Source: Burkholderia aenigmatica (GTDB taxonomy: Bacteria > Pseudomonadota > Gammaproteobacteria > Burkholderiales > Burkholderiaceae). Taken from it: 56,314 nt of DNA. Shown here in pieces: positions 26,856 through 36,072 of the stretch (positions within the stretch are counted from its first letter, which is position 1; every line of letters begins with the position of its first letter). The notes below the pieces were generated by a model. The model was not told the origin of the DNA. It was given only the letters and a program-made list of their open reading frames with translations, and did no database searches. The DNA is taken from assembly GCF_902499175.1 (NCBI RefSeq), contig NZ_CABVQC010000064.1, positions 1 to 56,314 on the forward strand, written 5' to 3'. Position numbers and translations under genes: made by a program.

Positions 26856-27545
26856 TCAGCCGGTAATCACGTCCGCGCCCTTCGGCACGACGAACTTGAA
26901 CGTATCGCCCTTCAGCGGCGGATTGGTCTGGATGTTCGTAAACGTCAGCAGCGTGACGTTGCCGAACACGTCGTGCAACTCCATCGCGGCGAGCGTGCCG
27001 TTCTTGAAGCCGATGCCGATCCGCTGGAACTGCGTGTCCTGCGCCTTCGGCAGCATCTCGAGCCACTCGATGCCGCCCTTCTCGCCGGCATCGCGCAGCG
27101 TGTAGTTCTTCTCGAGATCGTTGCTGCCGAACAGGATCGCGGCCGGGCTCGCGCCCAGCGCGCCGTTCAGCTTGCGCTCGGTGACCTGGTTCAGGTCGCG
27201 GTCGTACACGTAGAGCTTCTCGCCGTCGGCCTGCAGCACCTGCTGGTACGGCTTCTGGTACGTCCAGATGAACTTGCCCGGGCGCGCGAACACGAACGTG
27301 CCGCTCGAATTGTCGGTGGGCTTCGGCACGGCCTGCACGGCGCTCGCGCCCTTCGACGGTGCCTTGACGATCTGCTGCGTGAAGTCGCCCTTCGCCGAAC
27401 GCACCTGCGACACGAACGCCTTCAGTTGCTCGGTGCCGCCCGCGAACGCGTGCGTCGCCGCGAGCATCAGCGATGCGCCGGCGAGCGCCGCGCCGAGCCA
27501 GCGCCGCGTCGAACGAAGGGACATTGCGAACGAATGTTGCTGCAT
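26856..27545 (-). CDS. lolA: Outer-membrane lipoprotein carrier LolA
   Basis: A periplasmic chaperone that ferries lipoproteins from LolCDE to LolB. 229 residues with a signal peptide (about 1-35, ending ATHAFA). The mature part has the family's FVSQVRSAKGDFTQQI and GKFIWTYQKPYQQVLQADGE blocks. The ATG at 27545 has GGAG about 10 nt upstream; longer in-frame starts are rejected. It is 46 bp after ftsK on the same strand. Confidence 0.94.
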   Translation of the reverse strand: MQQHSFAMSLRSTRRWLGAALAGASLMLAATHAFAGGTEQLKAFVSQVRSAKGDFTQQIVKAPSKGASAVQAVPKPTDNSSGTFVFARPGKFIWTYQKPYQQVLQADGEKLYVYDRDLNQVTERKLNGALGASPAAILFGSNDLEKNYTLRDAGEKGGIEWLEMLPKAQDTQFQRIGIGFKNGTLAAMELHDVFGNVTLLTFTNIQTNPPLKGDTFKFVVPKGADVITG

Positions 27546-27591
27546 ATTGCGGTTTTCTCCCTGGGTGGCCGGCGCTGCGAGCGCCGCGGAC

Positions 27592-29901
27592 TCATTCCGC
27601 GTCGCGCGCCGGCACAAGAATTTCGCGGTTGCCGCTCGACGACATCGCCGACACGAGCCCCGACTGCTCCATCTGCTCGAGCAGCCGCGCCGCGCGGTTA
27701 TAGCCGATCCGCAGGTGGCGCTGCACGAGCGAGATCGACGCGCGGCGGTTCTTGATGACGATCTCGACCGCCTGGTCGTACAGCGGATCAGACTCGTCGC
27801 CGCCTTCGCCGGTTCCCGCGCCGGCCGAGCCCTCGTCGCCGTCGGCGGTGCCGCCTTCGAGCAGGCCCTCGACGTAGTTCGGCTCGCCCTGCTCCTTGAG
27901 CTTCTCGACGACGCGATGCACTTCGTCGTCCGCGACGAACGCGCCGTGCACCCGCACCGGCAGCCCGGTGCCCGGCGCCAGGTACAGCATGTCGCCCATC
28001 CCGAGCAGCGATTCGGCGCCCATCTGGTCGAGAATCGTGCGCGAGTCGATCTTCGACGACACCTGGAACGCGATCCGGGTCGGCACGTTGGCCTTGATGA
28101 GGCCGGTGATCACGTCGACCGACGGACGCTGCGTGGCAAGGATCAGGTGGATACCGGCCGCACGCGCCTTCTGCGCGATCCGCGCGATCAGTTCCTCGAC
28201 CTTCTTGCCGACGACCATCATCAGGTCGGCCAGCTCGTCGATCACGACGACGATGTTCGGCAGGCGGCCAAGCGGCTCCGGATCTTCCGGCGTCAGGCTG
28301 AACGGATTCGGCAGCTTCTCTTCGCGCTTCGCGGCCTCGTCGATCTTGTTGTTGTAGCCGGCCAGGTTGCGCACGCCTAGCTTGCTCATCAGCTTGTAGC
28401 GGCGCTCCATCTCCGCGACCGTCCAGTTCAGCGCGTGGCCGGCCTGGCGCATGTCGGTGACGACCGGGCACAGCAGGTGCGGAATGCCTTCGTAGACACT
28501 CATTTCGAGCATCTTCGGATCGATCAGGATCAGGCGCACCTGGTCGGCGGTCGCTTTATACAGCAGCGACAGGATCATCGCGTTGATCCCGACCGACTTG
28601 CCCGAACCGGTCGTGCCGGCGACCAGCAGGTGAGGCATCTTCCCGAGATCGGCGCACACCGGCTTGCCGCCGATGTCCTTGCCGAGGCTCAGCGTCAGCG
28701 CCGACGACGCGGCCGCATAGACTTCGGAGCCGATGATCTCGGACAGGTGCACCGTCTGGCGGCGCTGGTTCGGCAGTTCGAGCGCCATGTAGTTCTTGCC
28801 GGGGATCGTCTCGACGACGCGGATCGACACGAGCGACAGCGAACGCGCGAGATCCTTCGCGAGGTTGACGATCTGGCTGCCCTTCACGCCGGTGGCCGGC
28901 TCGATCTCGTAGCGCGTGACGACCGGGCCCGGATATGCTGCGACGACGCTCGCCTCGACGCCGAAGTCCTTCAGCTTCTTCTCGATCAGGCGCGACGTGA
29001 ATTCGAGCGTATCGGCGGAAATCGCCTCCTGCGCCTTCGGCGCGGGATCGAGCAGCGACACCGCCGGCAGCGTCGAATCGCCCGGCAGGTCGGTGAAGAG
29101 CGGCACCTGGCGCTCGCGCTCGACGCGCTCGGACTTCACCGGCGTGACGACCGGCGGCACGATCGTCACGGGCTCGTGATCCTCGATGCGCACGCGCTCC
29201 TCCTCGACCTTGCCCTCGCGGCGCACGGCCGCGGCCTCGCCGAGCTTGCGGTCGCGCTCGGCCTCGCGGCGCAGCTTCGCGACGTTGACGGCGGACAGGA
29301 TCGCGCCGCCGACGCGCTCGGCGACCGACAGCCACGAGAAGCGGAAATACAGCGACAGGCCGATCGCCAGCGCGATCAGCAGCAGCAGCGTGCCGCCCGT
29401 GAAGCCGAACGCATGCGACATCGCACCCGCGACGGCCTCGCCGACGACACCGCCCGGCGCGCGCGGCAGCTGCACCTTCAGCGACCACATGCGCAGCGCC
29501 TCGATGCCGTCGCACGCCAGCACGACGAGCACGAACGCGAGGATTTCGGTGAGCCAGCCAATCGGCCGCTCGGGTTCGTCCGCGACCGCCTCGTGGCGCG
29601 TGATGCGGCGATAGTTGACGGCGATGCGCCGCGCGAGCGGCACGATCAGCCAGTAGGCCGACAGGCCGAACAGCAGCAGGATGATGTCGGCCGTCCACGC
29701 GCCGACGCGGCCGGCCCAGTTCGAGATGTGGTCCACCTGGGCGGCGTGCGTCCAGCTCGGATCGCGCCGGCTGTAGCTCAGCAGGGCCATCACCAGAAAT
29801 GCGCAGAGCGCGACCTGGAGAATCCAGCGGATCTCCGTGAGGAGCTTCGACATCCGGTGCGGCAACGCCTGTGCCTGGGCGGAATAAGGAGCTTTTGCCA
29901 T
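27592..29901 (-). CDS. ftsK: DNA translocase FtsK
   Basis: A septum-located DNA pump of 769 residues that clears and aligns the chromosome terminus for XerCD/dif resolution. The N-terminal membrane part (about 25-190) shows four hydrophobic segments. A charged linker (about 205-300) is short for the family. The RecA-like motor has Walker A GTTGSGKSVG at 429-438 and Walker B VVVIDELADLMM. The C-terminal gamma winged helix (about 700-760; RRASISLVQRHLRIGYNRAA) reads KOPS sites. It heads ftsK-lolA and diverges from trxB. Confidence 0.96.
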   Translation of the reverse strand: MAKAPYSAQAQALPHRMSKLLTEIRWILQVALCAFLVMALLSYSRRDPSWTHAAQVDHISNWAGRVGAWTADIILLLFGLSAYWLIVPLARRIAVNYRRITRHEAVADEPERPIGWLTEILAFVLVVLACDGIEALRMWSLKVQLPRAPGGVVGEAVAGAMSHAFGFTGGTLLLLIALAIGLSLYFRFSWLSVAERVGGAILSAVNVAKLRREAERDRKLGEAAAVRREGKVEEERVRIEDHEPVTIVPPVVTPVKSERVERERQVPLFTDLPGDSTLPAVSLLDPAPKAQEAISADTLEFTSRLIEKKLKDFGVEASVVAAYPGPVVTRYEIEPATGVKGSQIVNLAKDLARSLSLVSIRVVETIPGKNYMALELPNQRRQTVHLSEIIGSEVYAAASSALTLSLGKDIGGKPVCADLGKMPHLLVAGTTGSGKSVGINAMILSLLYKATADQVRLILIDPKMLEMSVYEGIPHLLCPVVTDMRQAGHALNWTVAEMERRYKLMSKLGVRNLAGYNNKIDEAAKREEKLPNPFSLTPEDPEPLGRLPNIVVVIDELADLMMVVGKKVEELIARIAQKARAAGIHLILATQRPSVDVITGLIKANVPTRIAFQVSSKIDSRTILDQMGAESLLGMGDMLYLAPGTGLPVRVHGAFVADDEVHRVVEKLKEQGEPNYVEGLLEGGTADGDEGSAGAGTGEGGDESDPLYDQAVEIVIKNRRASISLVQRHLRIGYNRAARLLEQMEQSGLVSAMSSSGNREILVPARDAE

Positions 29902-30340
29902 GAATCCGTATAAAGAGGACGGGCCGTGCGCCCGCCTGTCGTTCGATCCCGCTTATTGTAAACGCTGCACCGGGCCGCCAAGTGTAAATGACGGTTACAT
30001 AAGAGGGCCGGGGCACGGCCGGCCCCGCGGACGCGCTCCGCAGCGGCCCTTCCCCCCCAGTCCGGCCAGGCGTCGGGCGCCGCTTCTGCGCAGCCCCGAA
30101 CCAGCGCCCCGCCCTGCCGCACCCGTGCGGCAACGCGTCGCCGCGCGCCCCGCCCGCCCCGCGTGCGCGGCCGTTGCGCCGCCCGACACTATCGCCGCGA
30201 TTGAAACTCTCGTTCGGCAACGCAGCAACGGGGCCTTTATAATGCGCGTCTGATACCCATCTATGACGGCATCCCGGTCAACCCGGATCGTACGGCGAGC
30301 CCCACCCCGCCCGCCGCGGCCGCCTTTTACGGATTCGCAC
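29902..30340. other. Divergent ftsK/trxB promoter region
   Basis: 439 bp. A TATAAT at 30238-30243 is a probable -10 element for trxB, although no clear -35 is seen. The part at about 30010-30180 is very GC- and proline-codon-rich without coding features. No RNA or repeat is recognised. Confidence 0.5.
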
Positions 30341-31303
30341 ATGTCCACGCCCAAACACGCCAAAGTCCTGATTCTCGGTTCCGGCCCCGCCGGCTACACG
30401 GCTGCCGTCTACGCAGCACGCGCCAACCTGTCCCCGGTGCTGATCACCGGCATCGCGCAGGGCGGCCAGCTGATGACCACGACCGACGTCGAAAACTGGC
30501 CGGCTGACGCGAAAGGCGTGCAGGGTCCGGAGCTGATGGCGCGCTTCCTCGAGCACGCCGAGCGCTTCAACACCGAAATCATCTTCGACCATATCCACAC
30601 CGCGAAGCTGCACGAGCAGCCGATCCGCCTGATCGGCGACTCGGGCGAATACACGTGCGACTCGCTGATCATCGCAACCGGCGCGTCCGCGCAGTATCTC
30701 GGCCTGCCGTCCGAAGAATTGTTCATGGGCAAGGGCGTGTCGGCCTGCGCGACCTGCGACGGCTTCTTCTATCGCGGCCAGGAAGTCGCCGTGATCGGCG
30801 GCGGCAACACGGCCGTCGAGGAAGCGCTCTACCTGACGGGCATCGCGAAGAAGGTCACGGTGATCCACCGCCGCGACAAGTTCCGCGCGGAACCGATCCT
30901 GATCGACCGCCTGCTGGAGAAGGAAAAGGAAGGCGCCGTCGTGATCAAGTGGGATCACGTGCTCGACGAAGTGACGGGCGAAGATTCGGGCGTCACGGGC
31001 CTGCGCATCAAGAACGTGAAGACCGGCGCGACGGAAGATCTCGCCGTGCAGGGCGTGTTCGTCGCGATCGGCCACAAGCCGAACACGGACCTGTTCCAGG
31101 GCCAGCTCGAGATGAAGGACGGCTACATCCTGACGAAGAGCGGCCTGCACGGTAACGCGACGTCGACGAGCGTCGCGGGCGTGTTCGCCGCGGGCGACGT
31201 GCAGGACAACGTGTACCGCCAGGCGATCACCAGCGCCGGCACGGGCTGCATGGCCGCGCTCGACGCGCAGCGCTACCTCGAAAGCCTGCACGACAAGAAG
31301 TAA
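30341..31303 (+). CDS. trxB: Thioredoxin-disulfide reductase
   Basis: An FAD flavoenzyme of 320 residues that reduces thioredoxin with NADPH. FAD-binding GSGPAGYTAAVYAAR lies near 13-27. The redox-active CATC is at 136-139, the NADPH-binding GGGNTAVEEALYL follows, and the C-terminal FAD contact is GVFAAGDVQDNVYRQAITSAG. The start at 30341 (MSTPKHAKVLILGSG) matches the family; an upstream extension is rejected. Confidence 0.97.
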   Translation: MSTPKHAKVLILGSGPAGYTAAVYAARANLSPVLITGIAQGGQLMTTTDVENWPADAKGVQGPELMARFLEHAERFNTEIIFDHIHTAKLHEQPIRLIGDSGEYTCDSLIIATGASAQYLGLPSEELFMGKGVSACATCDGFFYRGQEVAVIGGGNTAVEEALYLTGIAKKVTVIHRRDKFRAEPILIDRLLEKEKEGAVVIKWDHVLDEVTGEDSGVTGLRIKNVKTGATEDLAVQGVFVAIGHKPNTDLFQGQLEMKDGYILTKSGLHGNATSTSVAGVFAAGDVQDNVYRQAITSAGTGCMAALDAQRYLESLHDKK

Positions 31304-31370
31304 GCCGCGAGACCTGCCGCGCCGGGCGCTACAATGGCGTCCGCTGCCGCGAAGCGGGTCTGGCCGGACA

Positions 31371-31401
31371 AGCCGCTGCCGCCGTGCAGCGGCTTTTTTT
31401 T
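31371..31401 (+). terminator. Intrinsic terminator of trxB
   Basis: AGCCGCTGC (31371-31379) and GCAGCGGCT (31386-31394) form a 9-bp stem with a 6-nt loop, ending in an unbroken run of eight T. Confidence 0.9.
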
Positions 31402-31440
31402 GCCCGCGCGCCCGAACGCGCCTGCCCTGCGTACCGAATC

Positions 31441-32220
31441 ATGGCGAAGAACCAGCCCCATCCGAGCGATCCCGCGAAGCGGCAGATCGCCGCCCGTCCC
31501 GCGAACCCCGCGCCCGCCGCGCCGGCGCCCGCACCCGATCCCGCCACGTTGCGCGGCCAGGGGCTCGCGGGCCTCGGCGCGCTGCGCAAGTCGCTGCAAG
31601 GCGAAGCCGATCGCCGCGACCGCGAGCGCATCGAATCGGCGAAGGCCGAGCGCAAGGCGGAAGCCGACGCGAACCTGTTCCGCAACGAGATCGGCGCGAT
31701 CCAGCCGCTCAATGCGCCGCCGCGCGCGGCGGCCGGCCGCACGCCGCCGGACCCGGTGCCGAAGCAGACGCAGCGCGACGAGGAAGCCGTGCTGAACGCG
31801 ACGTTGTCCGACGAATTCGATCCCGAGACGCTGCTCGACAGCGACGACTCGCTGTACTACCACCGCCCCGGCATCAGCCGCGACGTGGTACGCAAGCTGC
31901 GCAGCGGCGCGTGGATCGTGCAGGCGCAGATCGACCTGCACGGGATGCGGCGCGACGAGGCGCGCGATGCACTCGCCGAATTCATCCGCGAAGCCGGCAA
32001 GAAGGGGCTGCGCTGCCTGCGCGTGATCCACGGCAAGGGGCTCGGCTCGATCGGCAAGGAACCCGTGCTGAAAGGCAAGGTGCGCGCGTGGCTCGTGCAG
32101 AAGGAAGAAGTGATCGCGTTCTGCGAGGCGCGCGGCAACGATGGCGGCGCCGGCGCGGTGCTGGTGCTGCTGCAGCCGTTCGCGGCGCCGGGCGACCGGG
32201 GGCCGCGTGCCGCATCCTAG
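31441..32220 (+). CDS. Smr/MutS2-C domain endonuclease-like protein
   Basis: 259 residues. The N-terminal half is Ala/Pro-rich, then charged and helical. The C-terminal Smr domain (about 160-250) shows IDLHGMRRDEARDALAEFI, the DLHG signature, followed by RVIHGKGLGS and VLKGKVRAWL, with HGKG the second family motif. Stand-alone Smr proteins nick DNA or cleave RNA; E. coli YdaL is the nearest named relative. The ATG at 31441 starts after the trxB terminator. The 3' end overlaps the next gene by 14 bp. Confidence 0.88.
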   Translation: MAKNQPHPSDPAKRQIAARPANPAPAAPAPAPDPATLRGQGLAGLGALRKSLQGEADRRDRERIESAKAERKAEADANLFRNEIGAIQPLNAPPRAAAGRTPPDPVPKQTQRDEEAVLNATLSDEFDPETLLDSDDSLYYHRPGISRDVVRKLRSGAWIVQAQIDLHGMRRDEARDALAEFIREAGKKGLRCLRVIHGKGLGSIGKEPVLKGKVRAWLVQKEEVIAFCEARGNDGGAGAVLVLLQPFAAPGDRGPRAAS

Positions 32221-32830
32221 GCTGACGCTCGCGATCGCGATACTGGAGGCGATCGCCACGCTGGCCTTTGCGATCTCGGGTTTCATCGAGGCGCGCAAGA
32301 ACCGTCTCGACTCGGTCGGCACGTTCGTGGTGGCGCTCGCCACCGCGTTCGGCGGCGGCACGCTGCGCGACATCCTGCTCGAGCGCCGGCCGTTCTACTG
32401 GGTCGTGCACGACGACTACGTGATCGTGATCTTCGTGCTCGCATTGTTCGCGCCGTTCGTGCTGCGGATGCTGTCGCGGCTGTCGGCCGAGCGATTGCTG
32501 CTCGTCGCCGATGCGATCGGGCTCGGGATCTTCAGCATTTCGGGCACGGCGATCGCACTCGATGCCGAGATGCCGCGTTTCATCGCGGTGATGATGGGCG
32601 TGATCACGGGCGTGGTCGGCGGGATCATCCGCGACGTGCTGTGCAACGACATCCCGCTGATCCTGCGCGATTCGCGGCCGTACGCGACCTGCGCGTTCGT
32701 CGGCTGCTGGTTCTACCTGCTGCTCGTGTGGCTGCAGTTCGATTCCGTCTACAGCGTGCTGCTCGCGACCGGCTTCATCCTCGTCGCGCGGCTCGCGACG
32801 TTCAAGTTCGACGTACGGCTGCCGCACTGA
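32207..32830 (+). CDS. Trimeric intracellular cation (TRIC)-type membrane protein, YicG/UPF0126 family
   Basis: 207 residues from a GTG at 32207, overlapping the Smr gene by 14 bp; ATG starts further upstream lie deep in that gene. Two copies of the glycine-rich half-channel domain are visible: FAISGFIEARKNRLDS with GGTLRDILLERRPFYWV, and IFSISGTAIALDAEMP with GGIIRDVLCNDIPLIL. Seven helices are expected. Bacterial members related to TRIC channels form trimeric potassium/cation channels. The substrate here is not known. Confidence 0.88.
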   Translation: MPHPRLTLAIAILEAIATLAFAISGFIEARKNRLDSVGTFVVALATAFGGGTLRDILLERRPFYWVVHDDYVIVIFVLALFAPFVLRMLSRLSAERLLLVADAIGLGIFSISGTAIALDAEMPRFIAVMMGVITGVVGGIIRDVLCNDIPLILRDSRPYATCAFVGCWFYLLLVWLQFDSVYSVLLATGFILVARLATFKFDVRLPH

Positions 32831-32863
32831 CTGTCGCCGCAACATCGACTGTCGCGCCGAAAC

Positions 32864-32893
32864 AAAGGGGCCGTCCGAAGACGGCCCCTTTTT
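32864..32893. terminator. Bidirectional terminator between the TRIC-type gene and ugpC
   Basis: AAAGGGGCCGTC (32864-32875) and GACGGCCCCTTT (32880-32891) form a 12-bp stem around CGAA. The A run on one side and the T run on the other serve both convergent genes. Confidence 0.9.
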
Positions 32894-32917
32894 GCTTCAT
32901 TCAGCGCTCTCGCGACA

Positions 32918-34036
32918 TCACGCGATCCGCTCTTCCGACGCCGGATCGAACAGCACCGCCTTCGACACGTCGAACAGCAGCGACAACGTCTGGTCAGGCT
33001 GCGGGTTCGCGGCCGGATGCACGCGGCTCACGATGCGCTTGCCGTTCACCTGCGCGAACACGTGCGTATCCGGCCCGGTCGGTTCGGTCACGTCGACACG
33101 CACGTCGAACGGCTGCAGGTGCGACGCGTCGCCGTTGTGCGCGTGGCGCACGTCGGTGATGCGCTCCGGACGCAGGCCGAGGATCACCTCGCGGCCGACG
33201 TGCGACTTCAGCTTCGCCGCGTCGAACGGCAGGTTCAGCGCGCCGCGCTTGACGCCCGTGTCGACTTCGAGCGCGATCCCGCTGCCCTGCTCGACCAGCT
33301 TGCCGTTGATGAAGTTCATCGGCGGCGCGCCGATGAAACCCGCGACGAACAGGTTCGACGGCGAGTCGTAGATCTCCTGCGGCGCGCCGAACTGCTGGAC
33401 CACGCCGTCCTTCATCACCGCGATCCGGTCGCCGAGCGTCATCGCCTCGATCTGGTCGTGCGTCACGTAGACGATCGTCGTGCCGAGGCGCTGGTGCAGC
33501 AGCTTGATTTCCGCGCGCATCTCGATGCGCAGCTTCGCGTCGAGGTTCGACAACGGCTCGTCGAACAGGAACAGCGACGGATCGCGCGCGAGCGCACGGC
33601 CCATCGCGACGCGCTGGCGCTGGCCGCCCGACAGTTGACCCGGCTTGCGGTCGAGCAGGTGCTGGATCTGCAGCATCTGCGACACGCGGTCGACGATCTG
33701 CTGCTGCTCGCTCTTCGGCACCTTGCGGATGTTCAGGCCGAACGAGATGTTCTCGCGCACCGTCATCGACGGATACAGCGCGTACGACTGGAACACCATC
33801 GCGATGTCGCGATCCTTCGGCGACAGGTCGTTGACGACCTTGCCGTCGATGCAGATCTCGCCGCTCGTCACGGTCTCGAGCCCGGCGATCATGTTGAGCA
33901 GCGTCGACTTCCCGCAGCCCGACCCGCCGACCAGGATCAGGAACTGTCCGTCCTCGATCTCGATGTCGACACCCTTCAGGACCGGCACCCCGTTCGGGTA
34001 GGTCTTGTACACGTCACGGATGGAAAGGCTTGCCAT
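32918..34036 (-). CDS. ugpC: Sugar ABC transporter ATP-binding protein (UgpC/MalK type)
   Basis: A CUT1-type ATPase of 372 residues. Walker A is GGSGCGKST (37-45), the ABC signature LSGGQRQRVAMGRAL, Walker B LFLFDEPLSNLDA, and the C-terminal TOBE regulatory part starts near residue 240. MalK-type ATPases often serve several sugar transporters. It is the last gene of gtsA-gtsB-gtsC-ugpC, next to glucose catabolic genes, so it most likely powers glucose uptake. The name ugpC reflects the family, not a glycerol-phosphate substrate. Confidence 0.9.
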   Translation of the reverse strand: MASLSIRDVYKTYPNGVPVLKGVDIEIEDGQFLILVGGSGCGKSTLLNMIAGLETVTSGEICIDGKVVNDLSPKDRDIAMVFQSYALYPSMTVRENISFGLNIRKVPKSEQQQIVDRVSQMLQIQHLLDRKPGQLSGGQRQRVAMGRALARDPSLFLFDEPLSNLDAKLRIEMRAEIKLLHQRLGTTIVYVTHDQIEAMTLGDRIAVMKDGVVQQFGAPQEIYDSPSNLFVAGFIGAPPMNFINGKLVEQGSGIALEVDTGVKRGALNLPFDAAKLKSHVGREVILGLRPERITDVRHAHNGDASHLQPFDVRVDVTEPTGPDTHVFAQVNGKRIVSRVHPAANPQPDQTLSLLFDVSKAVLFDPASEERIA

Positions 34037-34148
34037 GCTGTGAATCCTCTGTCTCGTCTCGCGCGGCGCACTCGGGCGCCGCGTCGGGTTCGTTTCGATG
34101 CGCCGCGCGCGAGGCGCGGCCGGTTCGTCGTATCGGATGAAGCCGCGC

Positions 34149-35006
34149 TTACCCCTTCACCGCGCCCGCCGTCAGCCCGCGCACGAAGTATCGGCCGGCG
34201 ACGATGTAGACGAGCAGCGTCGGCAGCGCGGCGATGATCGCGCCGGCCATGTCGACGTTGTATTCCTTCACGCCCGTCGACGTGTTGACGAGGTTGTTCA
34301 GCGCAACCGTGATCGGCATCGAATCGACGCCGGAGAACACGATCCCGAACAGGAAGTCGTTCCAGATCTGCGTGAACTGCCAGATCAGGCACACCATGAA
34401 GATCGGCAGCGACACCGGCAGCAGGATCTTCGTGAAGATCGTGAAGAAGCCCGCGCCGTCGATGCGCGCGGCCTTCACGAGCTCGGCCGGCACGCTCACG
34501 TAGAAGTTGCGGAAGAACATCGTCGTGAACGCGATGCCGTACACGACGTGCACGAACACGAGGCCGGGAATCGTGTTGGCGAGGCCGAGCATCCCCTGCA
34601 GGCGCGCCATCGGCAGCAGGATTACCTGGAACGGGATGAAGCAGCCGACCAGCATCATCGTGAACAGCGCGTCGGCGCCGCGAAAGCGCCAGTGCGTGAG
34701 CACGTAGCCGTTGAACGCGCCGATCAGCGACGAGATCAGCACGGCCGGGATCACCATCTGCAGCGAGTTCAGGAAGAACGGCTTCATGCCGTCGCAGCGC
34801 ACGCCGGTACAGGCGCCGCTCCAGGCCTTCACCCACGGATCGATGGTCCACGTGGTGGGCGGCGTCAGCAGGTTGCCGGTGCGCAGCTGGTCGAGATCCT
34901 TGAACGACGTCGACAGCATCACGTAGATCGGGAACAGGAAATACAGCGCGAACAGGATCAGTGCCGCATAGATCACTGCCCGGCTGATCGTCATCTTAGG
35001 CTGCAT
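34149..35006 (-). CDS. gtsC: Glucose-type ABC transporter permease (GtsC-like)
   Basis: A CUT1 inner-membrane permease of 285 residues with six helices. The cytoplasmic EAA loop is AARIDGAGFFTIFTKILLP. A large loop containing a cysteine pair (ACTGVRCDG) lies between helices 1 and 2, as in glucose permeases of pseudomonads. The start at 35006 overlaps gtsB by 11 bp; an ATG four codons on is an alternative. Substrate inferred from the neighbours. Confidence 0.85.
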   Translation of the reverse strand: MQPKMTISRAVIYAALILFALYFLFPIYVMLSTSFKDLDQLRTGNLLTPPTTWTIDPWVKAWSGACTGVRCDGMKPFFLNSLQMVIPAVLISSLIGAFNGYVLTHWRFRGADALFTMMLVGCFIPFQVILLPMARLQGMLGLANTIPGLVFVHVVYGIAFTTMFFRNFYVSVPAELVKAARIDGAGFFTIFTKILLPVSLPIFMVCLIWQFTQIWNDFLFGIVFSGVDSMPITVALNNLVNTSTGVKEYNVDMAGAIIAALPTLLVYIVAGRYFVRGLTAGAVKG

Positions 35007-35934
35007 TGCGGGTGCTCCTCGATTCCATATACATCAGCGGCACCAGCACCGCGACCACGGTCGCGAGCATCATCACCGAGGACGCCGCGCCGAGCCCGAG
35101 CTGGCCGCGGTTGAACGAAAACGTGTACATGAACATGGCCGGCAGCGACGACGACGTGCCCGGGCCGCCCGCCGTCAGCGCGACGACCAGGTCGAAGGTC
35201 TTGATCGTGATGTGGCAGAGGATCAGCAGCACCGAGAAGAACACCGGGCGCATGCTCGGGATCACGATCTTGCGGTAGATGGTCGGCAGCGTCGCGCCGT
35301 CCACCTGCGCGGCCTTGAAGATCTCCGCATCGACACCGCGCAGCCCCGCGAGGAACAGCGCCATCACGAAGCCGGTCGATTGCCACACGGCCGCGATCAC
35401 CACGCAGAAGATCGCCTTGTCCGGATCGTCGAGCCAGCCGAACGAGAAGCTCGTCCAGCCCCAGTCGTGCATCACCTTCTCGAGGCCGAGGCCCGGGTTC
35501 AGGATCCACTGCCACGCGGTGCCGGTGACGATGAACGACAGCGCCATCGGGTACAGGAAGACCGCGCGCAGCGCGCCTTCGTTGCGGATCCGCTGGTCGA
35601 GCAGAATCGCGAGGAACAGCCCGAGCGCGACGCAGACCACGATGAACGGAATCCCGAACCAGCCGAGGTTCGCGGCGGAGGTCCACCACACGTCGTTCTG
35701 GAACAGGTCCGAGTAACGGCCGAAGCCGTCGAATTCGTAGTTCGGCAACAGCCGCGAATTGGTCAGCGACAGATAGCCGGTAATCAGGATGAAGCCGTAG
35801 ATGAACACCACGGCGATCGCGACGCTCGGCGCAAGCACGAGCTTCGGGATCCAGCGATCGGCGAAGGCCGACATCGGCGACGTACGCCGTGCGGCGGCAG
35901 CGCCGGATCCATTTCCGCTAAGAGGGGCAGCCAC
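34996..35934 (-). CDS. gtsB: Glucose-type ABC transporter permease (GtsB-like)
   Basis: A CUT1 permease of about 312 residues and six helices, with EAA loop AAQVDGATLPTIYRKIVIP. A GTG at 35934 is chosen because CAGGAG lies 9 nt upstream. An ATG at 35991 is also in frame but runs into the gtsA-gtsB spacer hairpin region. It overlaps gtsC. The pair forms the membrane channel for the sugar delivered by the GtsA binding protein. Confidence 0.85.
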   Translation of the reverse strand: MAAPLSGNGSGAAAARRTSPMSAFADRWIPKLVLAPSVAIAVVFIYGFILITGYLSLTNSRLLPNYEFDGFGRYSDLFQNDVWWTSAANLGWFGIPFIVVCVALGLFLAILLDQRIRNEGALRAVFLYPMALSFIVTGTAWQWILNPGLGLEKVMHDWGWTSFSFGWLDDPDKAIFCVVIAAVWQSTGFVMALFLAGLRGVDAEIFKAAQVDGATLPTIYRKIVIPSMRPVFFSVLLILCHITIKTFDLVVALTAGGPGTSSSLPAMFMYTFSFNRGQLGLGAASSVMMLATVVAVLVPLMYMESRSTRNAA

Positions 35935-36024
35935 TTGATTCGACTCCTGGAACGAGGGCGACGCAGGCCGGGCCGGCGCCAGGTACGGCACGAGCCCGCG
36001 GGCGAGCCCGTTTGCTGCACATGC

Positions 36025-36061
36025 AAAAACGCCCGGCCGATGAAGCGCTTCCGGCCGGGCG
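36025..36061 (-). terminator. Intercistronic hairpin/terminator between gtsA and gtsB
   Basis: CGCCCGGCCG (36030-36039) and CGGCCGGGCG (36052-36061) form a 10-bp stem, followed on the minus strand by TTTTT. Placed directly after the binding-protein gene, it may end most transcripts or protect the gtsA message, giving more binding protein than permease. Confidence 0.8.
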
Positions 36062-36072
36062 CCTGTCGCGCG

